Position numbers and translations under genes: made by a program. Under the pieces are notes generated by a model. It was not told the DNA's origin. It saw nothing but the letters and a program-made list of their open reading frames with translations, and made no database searches. Below, in pieces: positions 1-9,544 of a stretch of DNA of 37,871 nt; the first letter of the stretch is position 1, and each line of letters begins with the position of its first letter. The DNA is from an uncultured Methylococcaceae bacterium (lineage in GTDB: Bacteria; Pseudomonadota; Gammaproteobacteria; Methylococcales; Methylococcaceae), in contig CAIZPP010000069.1 in NCBI GenBank assembly GCA_903934875.1, positions 1 through 37,871 of the forward strand. Direction: 5' to 3'.

Positions 1-2015
1 CTCGTCCATTGGGATATCTTGACATTGCCTGCAATGCTGCGCTCAAAGCCCAGCGCCAGTTCCCACAGCAGCCGCAACTGGGCCAGGTGATCCTCCATCA
101 GCACCACCTGGGCGGCATCGGTCGCGAACGTGGTTGCCCCGCGCAGCGAGACGGAGACTTCCGCCTGGCGCAGGGCGATGGCATCGTTGATGCCGTCGCC
201 GATGAAGCAGACACTTCTGCCCTCGGCTTGCAAGGCCTTGACCCGCTCGGCCTTCTGTTCCGGCAGCGTGTTGGCGAAATAGCCGTCCATCCCGAGTTCG
301 GCGGCTAGCTTGGCGGTCGGGGCATCCTGGTCGCCGGATAGGATATACAGCGCCAAGCCCTTCTGCCGTAGCCAGTCGACTGTCTCCTTGGCCTCGGGCC
401 GCAGGGTCGCCGCCAGTTCAATCGCCCCGACCGCCTCATCCGCCACCGCCACAAACACCAGCGTGTGGCCGGACTCATGGGCTGCGTTGTTCGCCCGCCG
501 CAAGCTGGCCGGTAGCTCTAAGTTTTCCATCGCCAGGAAGCGCTCGCTGCCGACCCGCACCCGCTGCCCTTGGATCATGGCCGCAAGCCCGTAGCCGAGT
601 TCGTAATGCGCCCCGTCCAAGGCGGGGAGCGCCAGTTGGCGTTCCGCCGCCGCCGCCAGGATCGCCTGTGCGATGGGGTGGGCCTGGCGCTGTTCGGCGG
701 CCGCCGCAAACGCCAGCACTGCGCTTTCTTCATGGTCCGCGCAGGCATGGATTTGCACCACCCGCTGCCGGTCCAAGGTCAGGGTTCCGGTCTTGTCGAA
801 CACCACGGTGTCTATTGTCGGCAACCGCTCCAACGCGCGCCCGTCCTTGACTAGGATGCCACGCTCGGCACCGGACTGCAGCCCGTTCAGCAACAGCAGG
901 AGCCGAAACGGTATTTGCGTCAGCAGGAAATTGCAGCCGAGCATCGCCACACCCTTGCCCGGGCCGCCAACCAGCCAGCCCAGCACCCCGCCTGCCAGCA
1001 TGGGCCAGCGCGTGTTTTCCACGCTTTTGAATTGGTCGGCGATGCGGATTTCCTGGGTCTCGACGGTGCGGATGAGGATTTCCCCGATGCGTGCGGCGGC
1101 GGTTTCGGCCCCGGTCTTTTCGACCTTGACGTGGATGCGCCCGCCCAGCACCAGGGTGGCGGCCAAAACGGGGTCGCCCGCCGCCTTCTCCACCGGTTGC
1201 GATTCGCCGGTCAGCCGGTGCTGGTCGACCGTCGCGGCACCCTGCACGACCACCCCGTCGACCGGGACTTGCTGCCCGGCCGTCAACACTAGAATGTCCC
1301 CCAGTTGAAGTTGTTCGAAGGGTATCTCGATCTCGACCCCGTCCATCACCACCCAGACCTGCGTGGGCTGCTCGCCGAGCAGGTGGGTCAGAGTGTAGCG
1401 GGTGACCGTCTGGGTCAGGAATTGGTACTTCCAGCATAGGTTGCCGAAGAGGATGCCGATCATGCCTATCAGGTAATATCCGCACAACCACATCCAGAGA
1501 ACGTTCACCAGCATTAGATGCATCAAGCTGAAACGGCGCTCATCGACGGCAATGGCCCAACTCTCCTTAAGCCCGGGCCAGGCATCATAGATGCCTAGGG
1601 TGATGGCAACAGGGATGAGCGGCCACCCAGTCAACGGTGCCAGCCCGATCAATCCAAACCCGGCCACCCCCAGAACCAGGCTGCGGTTGGTCCGTTTCTC
1701 CATGCGATTCAGTTCCCGCAGGACACTGGGGGCGAGCGACTGCATCTGCTCGGTTCGCAAGCGGCCCATGATCAAAGGGTCTAAATGGGTCTGGATTAGG
1801 GACTGATAGCGCCCATCCCAGCGCTCTATGCAAGCGATGGCAGTATCCATGATGCCTGAGGCCCGGGTTTGCACCGTTGTGCCTGGCTTTGGGTGGGGAA
1901 GGGATATCTCAGGCTCCGCAAGCGAGTCCAGCAAGGTGGGTCGGCGGTATCCCCCTCTTGTCACAAAGGCGGCAACGGCAACCCCGCCTAGGGCTAGACC
2001 GATCACTGGAAACAT
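1..2015 (-). CDS. P1B-like P-type ATPase lacking the CPx motif (C-terminus off the left edge)
   Basis: An uninterrupted minus-strand frame of about 671 codons begins at ATG 2015; an in-frame TAG lies three codons upstream of it, so this is the most upstream ATG. Visible in order: hydrophobic segments near residues 115-150 and 165-200, actuator TGES (TGESQPVEK), a third hydrophobic segment, phosphorylation motif DKTGTLT, the P1B-type HP dipeptide (QAHPIAQAIL) and hinge GDGIND. These are hallmarks of heavy-metal P-type ATPases, which export or import metal ions across the inner membrane at the cost of ATP. Where family members carry Cys-Pro-Cys in the metal-binding helix, this protein reads TQIPFRLLLLL, so the proline is kept and both cysteines are gone. 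No N-terminal metal-binding domain (GMxCxxC) is seen. Substrate unknown. The gene is convergent with nothing in the window and is separated by 465 bp from the biosynthetic genes. Confidence 0.9.
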   Translation of the reverse strand, partial: MFPVIGLALGGVAVAAFVTRGGYRRPTLLDSLAEPEISLPHPKPGTTVQTRASGIMDTAIACIERWDGRYQSLIQTHLDPLIMGRLRTEQMQSLAPSVLRELNRMEKRTNRSLVLGVAGFGLIGLAPLTGWPLIPVAITLGIYDAWPGLKESWAIAVDERRFSLMHLMLVNVLWMWLCGYYLIGMIGILFGNLCWKYQFLTQTVTRYTLTHLLGEQPTQVWVVMDGVEIEIPFEQLQLGDILVLTAGQQVPVDGVVVQGAATVDQHRLTGESQPVEKAAGDPVLAATLVLGGRIHVKVEKTGAETAAARIGEILIRTVETQEIRIADQFKSVENTRWPMLAGGVLGWLVGGPGKGVAMLGCNFLLTQIPFRLLLLLNGLQSGAERGILVKDGRALERLPTIDTVVFDKTGTLTLDRQRVVQIHACADHEESAVLAFAAAAEQRQAHPIAQAILAAAAERQLALPALDGAHYELGYGLAAMIQGQRVRVGSERFLAMENLELPASLRRANNAAHESGHTLVFVAVADEAVGAIELAATLRPEAKETVDWLRQKGLALYILSGDQDAPTAKLAAELGMDGYFANTLPEQKAERVKALQAEGRSVCFIGDGINDAIALRQAEVSVSLRGATTFATDAAQVVLMEDHLAQLRLLWELALGFERSIAGNVKISQWT

Positions 2016-2480
2016 GGGGGTTTTCTACAGATTGGCTGTGTAAAGGTTCTGAATGTTGCCATGGGTAGTCTTATGATTCTTGGGTTGGCCGGCGATTGCG
2101 GCAGCGATGGCGGTCGTGCCAATTCGTTTGTCGCGCTGGACTCTGCCAATGGCATCATAGGCATGGCAATTCCAACCAAACGCGGACTATGGTTTGCCGC
2201 ATATGGAAAGGGTAACGGGCCTGTGTCGATAACAGCTTCCCAGCGCAGGGAGAACCACTGCCAACACTAGAATAGGGACAAGCCAGTGCACATACAAACA
2301 GTTTTCTTAGGTTCAGCGATTCAGAGCATTTTTAAAATCCAACGAAATGGAATTTTAGCATTTTATGCGGTATCAATTCCAACTAGGGTTAACAACCCCG
2401 TTCAGCCGCTTTGAGCCGCTCATAAACTAAAGCCCAGGCATTGCCGTGGGATATTTACTGGCAGTGTTGCAAGCCCCGCT
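2016..2480. other. Intergenic region, no gene supported
   Basis: This stretch separates the P-type ATPase start from the end of the methyltransferase gene. The part around 2300-2390 is AT-rich. It holds a short possible hairpin (GGGTT-AAC-AACCC near 2386) but no convincing terminator with a U-tract. Short open frames here have no recognisable family features. I see no RNA gene. Confidence 0.4.
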
Positions 2481-3491
2481 TCAGTTTGGTTTTGCATCCA
2501 GGAAAAACAGCGGGTTTTCCCCGACCCCCGCCGCTATCCAGTTCAATTGGCCGAAGCCAGCCACCGAGAGCAGCCGTTCAAACTCGGCGTGGGTGCGCAG
2601 GCGCGCACCAAACATCACCAACAAGTTCAGGCTACTCAGATAATCATTCAAACCGGCGTTTTCGGTCAGGATGATTTCCAGAATCAGTAGTTTGCTGCCG
2701 GCCGGCATCGCCAGTCGGCAGTTTCGCAGGATTTCCAACACTTTGGCATCATTCCAATTCAGCAACACGCGAGACAGCAAGTAAATGTCGCCATCGCCGG
2801 GGATGCTTGCGGATTCGAAGAAGCTACCCGCGACAATCCGGCAGCGTTCGGCGACCCCGGCTGCATCTAATACGGCAGGTGCTTGTTTGACAGCTTGATC
2901 CAAGTCAAACAAGGTGGTTTGCAAGTCGGGGAACTGTTTCAGCAGCATCGCGCTGAGTGCGCCTTTGTTGCCACCTAGATCAATCACACGTCCGCTAAAG
3001 CCGTAATGTTTCCCGGCATCCGCCAGCCAAGTGTCGGTCGTTTGCGCCATGTAACGGTTGAAAAAGGTATTTTGGGCTGGATTGCCGGTAAGATAACTGT
3101 AAATGTCCGTGCCGTACACTCGGTCGAATGCCGGTTTGCCGGTTTGCACACTGTGCGCTAGCCCCACCCAGGCTGGGTAACCCATCTGCAAATGATCCAA
3201 AAATGGGATAAAGGAATCCTCATGCTCGGGAAGCAGGCGCATGCCGAGTTCGGTCAGCCGGTAATGGCCATCGGCCTCTTGGGTGACGGCATTCAGTTTT
3301 TTGGCAATTTCCAGCAATTGCCAGAGCGCCCGCGCATCCGCACCTATGGCCTCGGACAAGCTGGCGAGCGAGGGCGCGGCTAGTCGTTGCAAGAGGCCGG
3401 GTACATCCAAATGATGCAGGGTAATGACGGCCTGACTGAGCCAGTGGCCGCAGAAGGCTTCTTGCAATGGAGAACTTGGGTTGGCGGGCAT
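2481..3491 (-). CDS. SAM-dependent O-methyltransferase family protein (class II fold), catalytic His replaced
   Basis: 336 aa, a normal length for the plant-COMT/hydroxyneurosporene-type methyltransferase family (N-terminal winged-helix dimerisation domain, then a Rossmann SAM domain). The SAM-binding glycine motif is at residues 169-177 (VIDLGGNKG) followed by an acidic residue in FDLDQ. The family's catalytic general base is the His of the R-V-L-H-(D/N)-W motif; here residues 241-246 read RVLLNW, so the base is Leu244. It may therefore methylate by a different mechanism, or do a related SAM-dependent reaction as described for some family members in natural-product pathways (inference). It is the last gene of the biosynthetic run, 71 bp after the PKS. 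No strong ribosome binding site is seen before ATG 3491. Confidence 0.85.
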   Translation of the reverse strand: MPANPSSPLQEAFCGHWLSQAVITLHHLDVPGLLQRLAAPSLASLSEAIGADARALWQLLEIAKKLNAVTQEADGHYRLTELGMRLLPEHEDSFIPFLDHLQMGYPAWVGLAHSVQTGKPAFDRVYGTDIYSYLTGNPAQNTFFNRYMAQTTDTWLADAGKHYGFSGRVIDLGGNKGALSAMLLKQFPDLQTTLFDLDQAVKQAPAVLDAAGVAERCRIVAGSFFESASIPGDGDIYLLSRVLLNWNDAKVLEILRNCRLAMPAGSKLLILEIILTENAGLNDYLSSLNLLVMFGARLRTHAEFERLLSVAGFGQLNWIAAGVGENPLFFLDAKPN

Positions 3492-3554
3492 AAGGGATTC
3501 TCGGTGTTTGTCGCTGTGGTTAGGTAGGGTACGGCGTAGGTAAAACTACTTTCG

Positions 3555-3593
3555 ATTCGCCCTCACCCCAACCCTATCCCGGAGGGAGGGGGA
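3555..3593. repeat. Dispersed GC-rich intergenic repeat forming the PKS C-terminus
   Basis: The segment CCCTCACCCCAACCCTATCC followed by GGAGGGAGGG resembles a widespread proteobacterial intergenic repeat. It is partly palindromic (TCCC/GGGA). The last codons and the TGA stop (3563-3565) of the PKS gene lie inside it, giving the C-terminal residues TPPPSGIGLG. No copy elsewhere in the window was noticed; recognition as a known repeat is from memory, not from a search. Confidence 0.5.
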
Positions 3594-6500
3594 GTATAAT
3601 ATATGGCTTGGTCTAGGCATTTTTGCAGCCAGTCGGCCAAATGCCGCACATGGGGGGCGGTATTCATGCTGATATGGTTGCCGGGTAGGGTAAAAATTTC
3701 GATTCCGCCCTCAGCCAAGGGAATCCAAGCCTGCGCCGGGGTGCGGGCGTTGAATTCGTCACGCTCGCGAGCGAGGAAAAAATGCAGCTTGCCGGGATAG
3801 GGCAGTGGGGTATAATCCAGCATGGCCTGCATATTGGACTGGAACAGGTCCAGTGTGCGTTTCAGTGCCGTGCGGACCTGTGGCGTGTCCTCTTGCTGAC
3901 TGAGCCTGAGGAAGCTGCCTAGCTGCTGCTCTTCATTCAGCGCCCGCAGGTCTTCCAAGGCCAGTTCGACGTTTTCTCCAACTTTCAGCAAGTAAAACAT
4001 GATTTCGACCTTGTCGGCCAGGCGGGCCGGCATGTGGCCGGGGCCGGGTGAGTCGATCAGGCCCAAAAAGCCGACCGTCTCACCCACCGCCGTCAGTTTT
4101 TGCGCCATCGCATAGGCGAGAATCCCGCCGAACGAAGAACCGGCAAGATAATAAGGACCACGCGGCTGGAATTCCCTCAAGGTGCGCAGATTGACTTCCG
4201 CCATCGCTTCGATGGTGGTTAGCAAGGGGGCTTCGCCTTCCGAACCTTGGGCGCGGATGGCATAGACCGGCAGTCGCGGGTCCAGGTGTTGGGCCAGTTC
4301 GCGGTAGAAGTAGACATGTCCGCCGACTGGGTAAAGCAGCACCAATGGAGTCCTAGCGGGAGTTCCTACCTGTATAGGCACCAGCAGTTCAGGCAGTCCG
4401 GGCTTGCGATCCGTTGTTGCGGCTGCATCTGCATTCAGGCGCTCGCCAATCAGTTGTGCCAGCTTGGCGACGGTGGGTGCATGCAGCAGGCTATGGGTGT
4501 CCAAGCTGATATTGAAGTGTTCGCGCAGACGCGCCACCAATTGTGTAGCCAGTAGCGAATCCCCGCCCAGCGCAAAGAAATCCAGTTCCGCATCGACACT
4601 CTGCAAACCCAGGCTTTGCGCCCAGAGAATGCCAATCTGCCGTTCCAAAGGCGTGGAGGCTGTTTGCCGCAAGGGTCCAGTCGGGGCTGTCGTTGCGCCA
4701 ACGGCCACGGAATGCCAATCCGGGCCAAGTGCCTGCCGGCTTTGGACGGCCTGATGTGGCGGGTCCAGCCAGTGGCGCTTGCGTTCAAACGGATAGCCCG
4801 GCAAAGGAACGCGGCGGCGGCGTTCATAGGCATAAAATTTATCCCAGTCCAAGGCCACGCCCTGCAAGCTAATTTGTCCCAAAGATTGCAGCAATTGCTG
4901 GGTTTCCGACACCTTGCCGCCATCGCGCCGCGAGGGCAAGCTGTGCAAAGTGGCAGTGCCTTTGGGACAGGCCGGATGCTGCCTGGCCAGTGACGATAGG
5001 ACGCGCCCCGGACCCACTTCCAACAACACGGCCATGCCATGCTGGAACAGTTTTTCGAGGTTGTCGGCAAAGCGTACGGTATGCCGCAAGTGTTTTACCC
5101 AATAATCCGGCTCGGTTGCCTCATCCAGGCCAATCCAGTCGCCGCTCAAGTTGGACAGGTACGGAATCTGCGGAACGTGGAATTCCACCTGCCGCAACCG
5201 GTAGTCAAACGCTCCCAATACCGGTTCCAGCAGGTGTGAATGGAAAGCATGGGAGGTGTGCAACAGGGCCGCTTCTATGCCCTGTTCATGCAAATCGTTT
5301 TGCAAGCGGGCAATGGCCTCGGGTGTGCCCGCCAACACGCAGCGTTCCGCGCCATTAACGGTTGCCAGCGAAATTTCGGCGGAACACCATGCTTGCGCGT
5401 CTGCTTCGGACAAGGGCACGGCCAGCATGTCTCCGGGTGGCAAGGCTTGGATCAGGCATCCGCGCAGGGCGATCAGAGCCAAGGCATCTTCCAGCGAAAA
5501 CACACCGGCCAGACACGCCGCGACATATTCGCCCACACTATGCCCTAGCAGCGCTGCGGGCTGTATACCCCAGGACATCCACAATTGTGCCAGCGCATAT
5601 TCGACAGCAAACAAGGCTGGCTGGGCCAATTCTGTCTGGTTGATGTCGGTGGCGCTGTCGCCGCGATAGAGGATGTCACGAATATCCTTCCCCAAATGCG
5701 GGAGCAATAGATCGGCACACTGGTCGACTGTTTCCCTGAACACCGTTTCGGTGGCATATAATTCTAGCGTCATGCCCGCATACTGCGAACCCTGGCCCGG
5801 CAGTAGGAAGGCAACTTCGGGGGTGGTTTCAGTGGCCGCATGCTTCGCTTGGCTGTCCGTTTGCCCCAGTTGCCGCAGGGCGTCCCCACGGTCGGCGCAG
5901 ACCAGCATCCGCCTGTGGCTAAACCCTTGGCGGCAGCGGTTCAGGGTGTAGGCCACATCGGCCAGGTTTTGCCCGGTGTGCAGTTCTAGGTGGGCGCGCA
6001 AATTCTGGCAGGCGGCATCCAACGCGGTGGGCGTTTTCGCGGACAACAGCAGCAACTGAAAATTGCGGCTGGGGGGGGTCTCCTCGGCAAGCACTGGCGC
6101 TTCCTGCACGATCAGATGGGCGTTTGTGCCACCGATGCCGAAGGAACTGACACCCGCACAACGCGGCTGGCCGGGCGCGGCTTTCCATGCAGAGTGTTCG
6201 GCATTGACAAAAAACGGGCTGCTGGCGAAGTCGATCTGCGGGTTGGGCTGTTGAAAATGCAGGCTGGCAGGCAGTGTCTTGTGTTTCAGCGCGAGCACGG
6301 TCTTGATCAAGCCAGCTATTCCCGCCGCCGTGTCGGCATGGCCGATATTGGTCTTGACCGAGCCTATGGCGCAGTATCCGTTAAGCTGTGTGGCGGTGCG
6401 GAAAGCCTGGGTCAGCGCCTGCACTTCGATGGGGTCGCCGAGTGGCGTGCCGGTACCATGTGCCTCAATATAGCTGATGTCTTCCGGGTGCACATCCGCT

Positions 6501-7408
6501 GCCGTTTGCGCTTCAAGAATGACGGCAGCCTGCCCGCTAATGCTAGGCGCGGTAAAGCCGATTTTGTCTGCGCCGTCATTATTGATCGCCGAACCCTTGA
6601 TCACCGCGTGGATCGTGTCGCGGTCTGCCAGTGCATCCGCAAGCCGTTTCAGCACCACGACACCGACGCCGCCACCTACCACAGTGCCTGTGGCTGCAGC
6701 GTCAAAGGCACGGCAGTGCCCGTCCGGGGAGAGGATCATGCCTTCCTGATAGCGATAGCCCGTGCCTTGCGGCAGGTCGAGGCTGGCAGCACCGGCCAAG
6801 GCGAGGTCGCATTCAAAATTAAGCAGGCTCTGGCAAGCCATGTGTACGGCGACCAAGGAAGTGGAGCAGGCCGTCTGCACAGTGACGGCCGGACCTTTCA
6901 AATCCAGCTTATATGCGACTCGGGTACTGATGAAATCTCTGCCATTAAGCAGATGGAGCCGGTAGGCCCCGACCATGGGTAGCAGATGCTCCATGCGTGG
7001 ATCAAGGCAGTGGGTGCGGTAGAGGTTCTCACCCACCCCGGCATATACGCCGACCAGGGCTGTGGCGGTGGTTGGCGGGTAACCGGCCTGTTCCAGCGCT
7101 AGGTAAGCACACTCCAGGAACAGGCGCTGCTGGGGGTCGGCAATCTCCGCGTCCGCTTGGCTCATGTCAAAGAAAGCCGCATCGAAGCACTCCACATCCG
7201 GCACGACCAGCCCGGATTTGACATATGCGGGATGTTCCAGCAGCGCCGGTTCGACACCGGCAGCCCGCAGCTCCTCATCGGAGAAAGTCTGCACCGCTTC
7301 GCGCCCGTTCTCGAGCATATCCCAGAAAGCGTCCAAGTCGGGTGCCAGAGGGAAGCGGCCCGCCATGCCGATGACGGCTATGCCGGCAAGCCCATATGAT
7401 TCCCGCAT
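3563..7408 (-). CDS. Type I PKS module KS-AT-ACP-TE (malonyl-specific, non-reducing)
   Basis: 1281 aa. Ketosynthase at about residues 5-430 with active-site Cys181 (TACSTS), His317 (EAHGTGT) and His357 (KTNIGH). Acyltransferase at about 535-820 with Ser624 (GHSVGEY) and HAFHS at 720-724, the usual signature for malonyl-CoA. Carrier domain with Ser951 (LGGDSL). C-terminal thioesterase with GSSFGG (catalytic Ser1092) and a late His (LPGNHIS). There is no ketoreductase, dehydratase or methyltransferase domain, so the added C2 unit should stay a beta-keto group. It probably extends the NRPS-bound peptide once and releases it. Start chosen at ATG 7408 because AGGAG lies 6 nt upstream; ATG 7447 overlaps the carbamoyltransferase stop (TAATG) but has no clear Shine-Dalgarno. 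The stop codon sits in a dispersed repeat. Confidence 0.95.
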   Translation of the reverse strand: MRESYGLAGIAVIGMAGRFPLAPDLDAFWDMLENGREAVQTFSDEELRAAGVEPALLEHPAYVKSGLVVPDVECFDAAFFDMSQADAEIADPQQRLFLECAYLALEQAGYPPTTATALVGVYAGVGENLYRTHCLDPRMEHLLPMVGAYRLHLLNGRDFISTRVAYKLDLKGPAVTVQTACSTSLVAVHMACQSLLNFECDLALAGAASLDLPQGTGYRYQEGMILSPDGHCRAFDAAATGTVVGGGVGVVVLKRLADALADRDTIHAVIKGSAINNDGADKIGFTAPSISGQAAVILEAQTAADVHPEDISYIEAHGTGTPLGDPIEVQALTQAFRTATQLNGYCAIGSVKTNIGHADTAAGIAGLIKTVLALKHKTLPASLHFQQPNPQIDFASSPFFVNAEHSAWKAAPGQPRCAGVSSFGIGGTNAHLIVQEAPVLAEETPPSRNFQLLLLSAKTPTALDAACQNLRAHLELHTGQNLADVAYTLNRCRQGFSHRRMLVCADRGDALRQLGQTDSQAKHAATETTPEVAFLLPGQGSQYAGMTLELYATETVFRETVDQCADLLLPHLGKDIRDILYRGDSATDINQTELAQPALFAVEYALAQLWMSWGIQPAALLGHSVGEYVAACLAGVFSLEDALALIALRGCLIQALPPGDMLAVPLSEADAQAWCSAEISLATVNGAERCVLAGTPEAIARLQNDLHEQGIEAALLHTSHAFHSHLLEPVLGAFDYRLRQVEFHVPQIPYLSNLSGDWIGLDEATEPDYWVKHLRHTVRFADNLEKLFQHGMAVLLEVGPGRVLSSLARQHPACPKGTATLHSLPSRRDGGKVSETQQLLQSLGQISLQGVALDWDKFYAYERRRRVPLPGYPFERKRHWLDPPHQAVQSRQALGPDWHSVAVGATTAPTGPLRQTASTPLERQIGILWAQSLGLQSVDAELDFFALGGDSLLATQLVARLREHFNISLDTHSLLHAPTVAKLAQLIGERLNADAAATTDRKPGLPELLVPIQVGTPARTPLVLLYPVGGHVYFYRELAQHLDPRLPVYAIRAQGSEGEAPLLTTIEAMAEVNLRTLREFQPRGPYYLAGSSFGGILAYAMAQKLTAVGETVGFLGLIDSPGPGHMPARLADKVEIMFYLLKVGENVELALEDLRALNEEQQLGSFLRLSQQEDTPQVRTALKRTLDLFQSNMQAMLDYTPLPYPGKLHFFLARERDEFNARTPAQAWIPLAEGGIEIFTLPGNHISMNTAPHVRHLADWLQKCLDQAIYYTPPPSGIGLG

Positions 7409-7446
7409 GTTCAACTCCTGCGTCCCCGCGCCCGGCAAGGTCGCCA

Positions 7447-9447
7447 TTAAGCCAGTCTGGAAGCGGGCCGCAAAACCAGCAATCGATCTGACCATAGTCC
7501 CGGCAATTCTGCCAAGGCCTGCGCTTGCTGCTCCTCAGAAAATTCCAATACCCCCATAAGTTGTCCCACCGATTGTTTGCCGTCAGCCGCTTGCAAGAGC
7601 TTATGCCAAGCCTCTGACAAGGGAAATCGGCGAGTGGGTTGGTAATTCCACACCAGCGCGTGACTGAAGCCGCGCTCGGTGTGGCTGATGTAGCGGTCCT
7701 CCCTTAATAATACCGCCGCTTTCGGCAAACTCACGACCAGGCAAGCCAAGTCTTCCGGTCGCCAAGCCTTTTTGGAGGCTAAATAATCGCCCACTACCAG
7801 ATAGTCCAAGCCGGATGTCAAATAGCACACCACGGCATCGTCCACACTATCGACTATGGGTTCTGCGTTGTTATTGAATGAGGTATTCAGCAAAATCGGT
7901 ATCCCGGTTTTGCGGCCGAAGGCATCAATTAGCTCCCAATAGCGTGGATTGGTGGCTTTGCTTACGGTTTGCAGCCGTGCGCTGCCGTCAACATGGGTGA
8001 TGGCGGGCAATTGCGAACGCCATTCCGGCTTGACATTCAGGACAAAGGACATGAAGGGGAAATCGGCATTTTCGACCGGCACCTCGAAGAAGTCCCTAAC
8101 CCTCTCTTGCAGAATTGACGGCGCAAACGGACGGTAGCTTTCGCGCATTTTGATCATGGCGTTGATCGTCTCCTTATGTTCCGCAATGCGCGGGTCGGCA
8201 ACGATACTACGGTTGCCCAACGCTCTGGGGCCAAATTCGGAGCAGCCCTGCACCCAACCGACCACAGCGCCTTCGGCAATCAAATCGGACACCCGTTCGG
8301 ACCTATGCGGCATTTTTTCGATATCCAAGAATGTGCGCCAAGACTCCAAAACCTCACCGGCCCCATCGTTATGGACTGGCGTCCCCCAATAAGCGTGTGG
8401 GGTGCGGAGAATTGGAGAATCCGCTTGCAGATTATGGGCGACATAAGCCGCAGCACCGTAAGCACAACCGGAATCCCCCGCAAAAGACGGCACAAAAACA
8501 TCATCAAACAGACCGGAGCGGAGAATTTTGCCGTTCATGCTGCTGTTTTGGGCGACACCTCCGCTAATGACCAGGCGGCTGTGGCCAGTCGCTTGCCGGA
8601 AATGGCGCAAAAGATGGAATACAATCGCCTCCACAGCTTCTTGCAATGCCGCCGCAATGTCCATGTGGACTTGGGTGAACGGTTCGCCCCGCTTTCTCGG
8701 TTGTAATAGTTCGTGCAGGTCTGCAATGCATTGTCTATGGATGCGGTAATCGCCATCGGGCCGCAATTCATAGAAGCGGCTAAATGCCTGCCGGTAAACC
8801 TCCGGGTTGCCGTATGGCGCCAAGCCCATCACCTTGTATTCGTCAAAATCCGCGTAGCCCAAAAAAGCAATGACTTGCAAATAAAAATATCCCAATGAAT
8901 CGGTTATGGGCCATGTCTTGAGTAAATTGAAGGCTTTGCCGTCCACATCGGCCACCAAACCCGAAATATCTTCGCCCTCGCCGTCTATGGAAAGTACCAG
9001 AGCCTTGTCAAATCCCGATAAATAATAGGACGAAGCGGTATGGGCGAGATGATGGTAGACGAATCTAAACACATCCCGGCTGAGCGTGACACCGAATTCC
9101 CGCTCGAATAGGAATTGGTACAAATGCCGGGCATCCTCAAAAAAACTGGCTTCCGGCGAGATCAAGCTAACACTTTTTAATTTGGCGTTTAGAAAATCTT
9201 CACTGGAATAAATGGCGATGGCATCCAGATCACCCAGAGTCTTTTGGGCGGCTTGCAAACAAAAACTCACGGCGGACGAGCATAACTTATTGGTATGTTT
9301 TATTCGGTTTAACCGTTCTTCTTCAATGCCGGCAAGCACTTCCGTGTTTTCTAGCAATACTGCGGCCGAGTCATGCCATCCCGTGTCAGTCAAAAGCGGT
9401 GCATTAATCAGCGGATATACTCCGCCTGTTATACCCAAAATTAGCAT
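7447..9447 (-). CDS. O-carbamoyltransferase (NodU/CmcH/TobZ family)
   Basis: 666 aa, full length for the family. The N-terminal YrdC/Kae1-like part shows the metal-binding HHLAHTASSYYLS motif near residue 130 and GGVAQNSSMNGKI near 295. The C-terminal part shows SEFGPRALGNRSIVADPR and SYRPFAPSIL. Family members use carbamoyl phosphate and ATP to carbamoylate a hydroxyl, often on a sugar of an antibiotic or Nod factor. In this locus the likely acceptor is the glycosylated NRPS-PKS product (inference). A purine-rich AGGGGGA lies about 6 nt before ATG 9447. About 20 bp further upstream is one copy of the locus-specific leader repeat. The stop codon overlaps a possible upstream PKS start. Confidence 0.93.
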   Translation of the reverse strand: MLILGITGGVYPLINAPLLTDTGWHDSAAVLLENTEVLAGIEEERLNRIKHTNKLCSSAVSFCLQAAQKTLGDLDAIAIYSSEDFLNAKLKSVSLISPEASFFEDARHLYQFLFEREFGVTLSRDVFRFVYHHLAHTASSYYLSGFDKALVLSIDGEGEDISGLVADVDGKAFNLLKTWPITDSLGYFYLQVIAFLGYADFDEYKVMGLAPYGNPEVYRQAFSRFYELRPDGDYRIHRQCIADLHELLQPRKRGEPFTQVHMDIAAALQEAVEAIVFHLLRHFRQATGHSRLVISGGVAQNSSMNGKILRSGLFDDVFVPSFAGDSGCAYGAAAYVAHNLQADSPILRTPHAYWGTPVHNDGAGEVLESWRTFLDIEKMPHRSERVSDLIAEGAVVGWVQGCSEFGPRALGNRSIVADPRIAEHKETINAMIKMRESYRPFAPSILQERVRDFFEVPVENADFPFMSFVLNVKPEWRSQLPAITHVDGSARLQTVSKATNPRYWELIDAFGRKTGIPILLNTSFNNNAEPIVDSVDDAVVCYLTSGLDYLVVGDYLASKKAWRPEDLACLVVSLPKAAVLLREDRYISHTERGFSHALVWNYQPTRRFPLSEAWHKLLQAADGKQSVGQLMGVLEFSEEQQAQALAELPGLWSDRLLVLRPASRLA

Positions 9448-9467
9448 TCGTCCCCCTAAGTGTCTGA

Positions 9468-9494
9468 TACAGCATTTTCATGTTCAAAATGACG
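9468..9494 (-). repeat. Locus leader repeat, copy A (upstream of the carbamoyltransferase)
   Basis: Read on the minus strand it ends in ATGAAAATGCTGTA, matching copies at 18702, 20873 and 25722 (consensus TTGAAAAYGCTGTA preceded by ATTTGAT-like sequence). This copy is the most divergent and lies 20 nt before the start codon. Confidence 0.55.
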
Positions 9495-9544
9495 GCGTTC
9501 TAGCCAATAATGAGAATTGCTGGTTTTTCAAGGTTCCTGCATGC

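Noticed and set aside
730-1491. Long minus-strand open frame of 253 codons rich in Arg, Gly and Pro
   Set aside because: It is out of frame with the P-type ATPase that clearly occupies this strand (TGES, DKTG); composition is typical of a GC-rich shadow frame.
2061-2270. Small plus-strand frame of 69 codons in the intergenic region
   Set aside because: No family features and no Shine-Dalgarno; not supported as a gene.
5990-6982. Plus-strand open frame of 330 codons opposite the PKS ketosynthase
   Set aside because: It is the antisense of the KS domain, whose motifs are certain; no known domain, biased composition.
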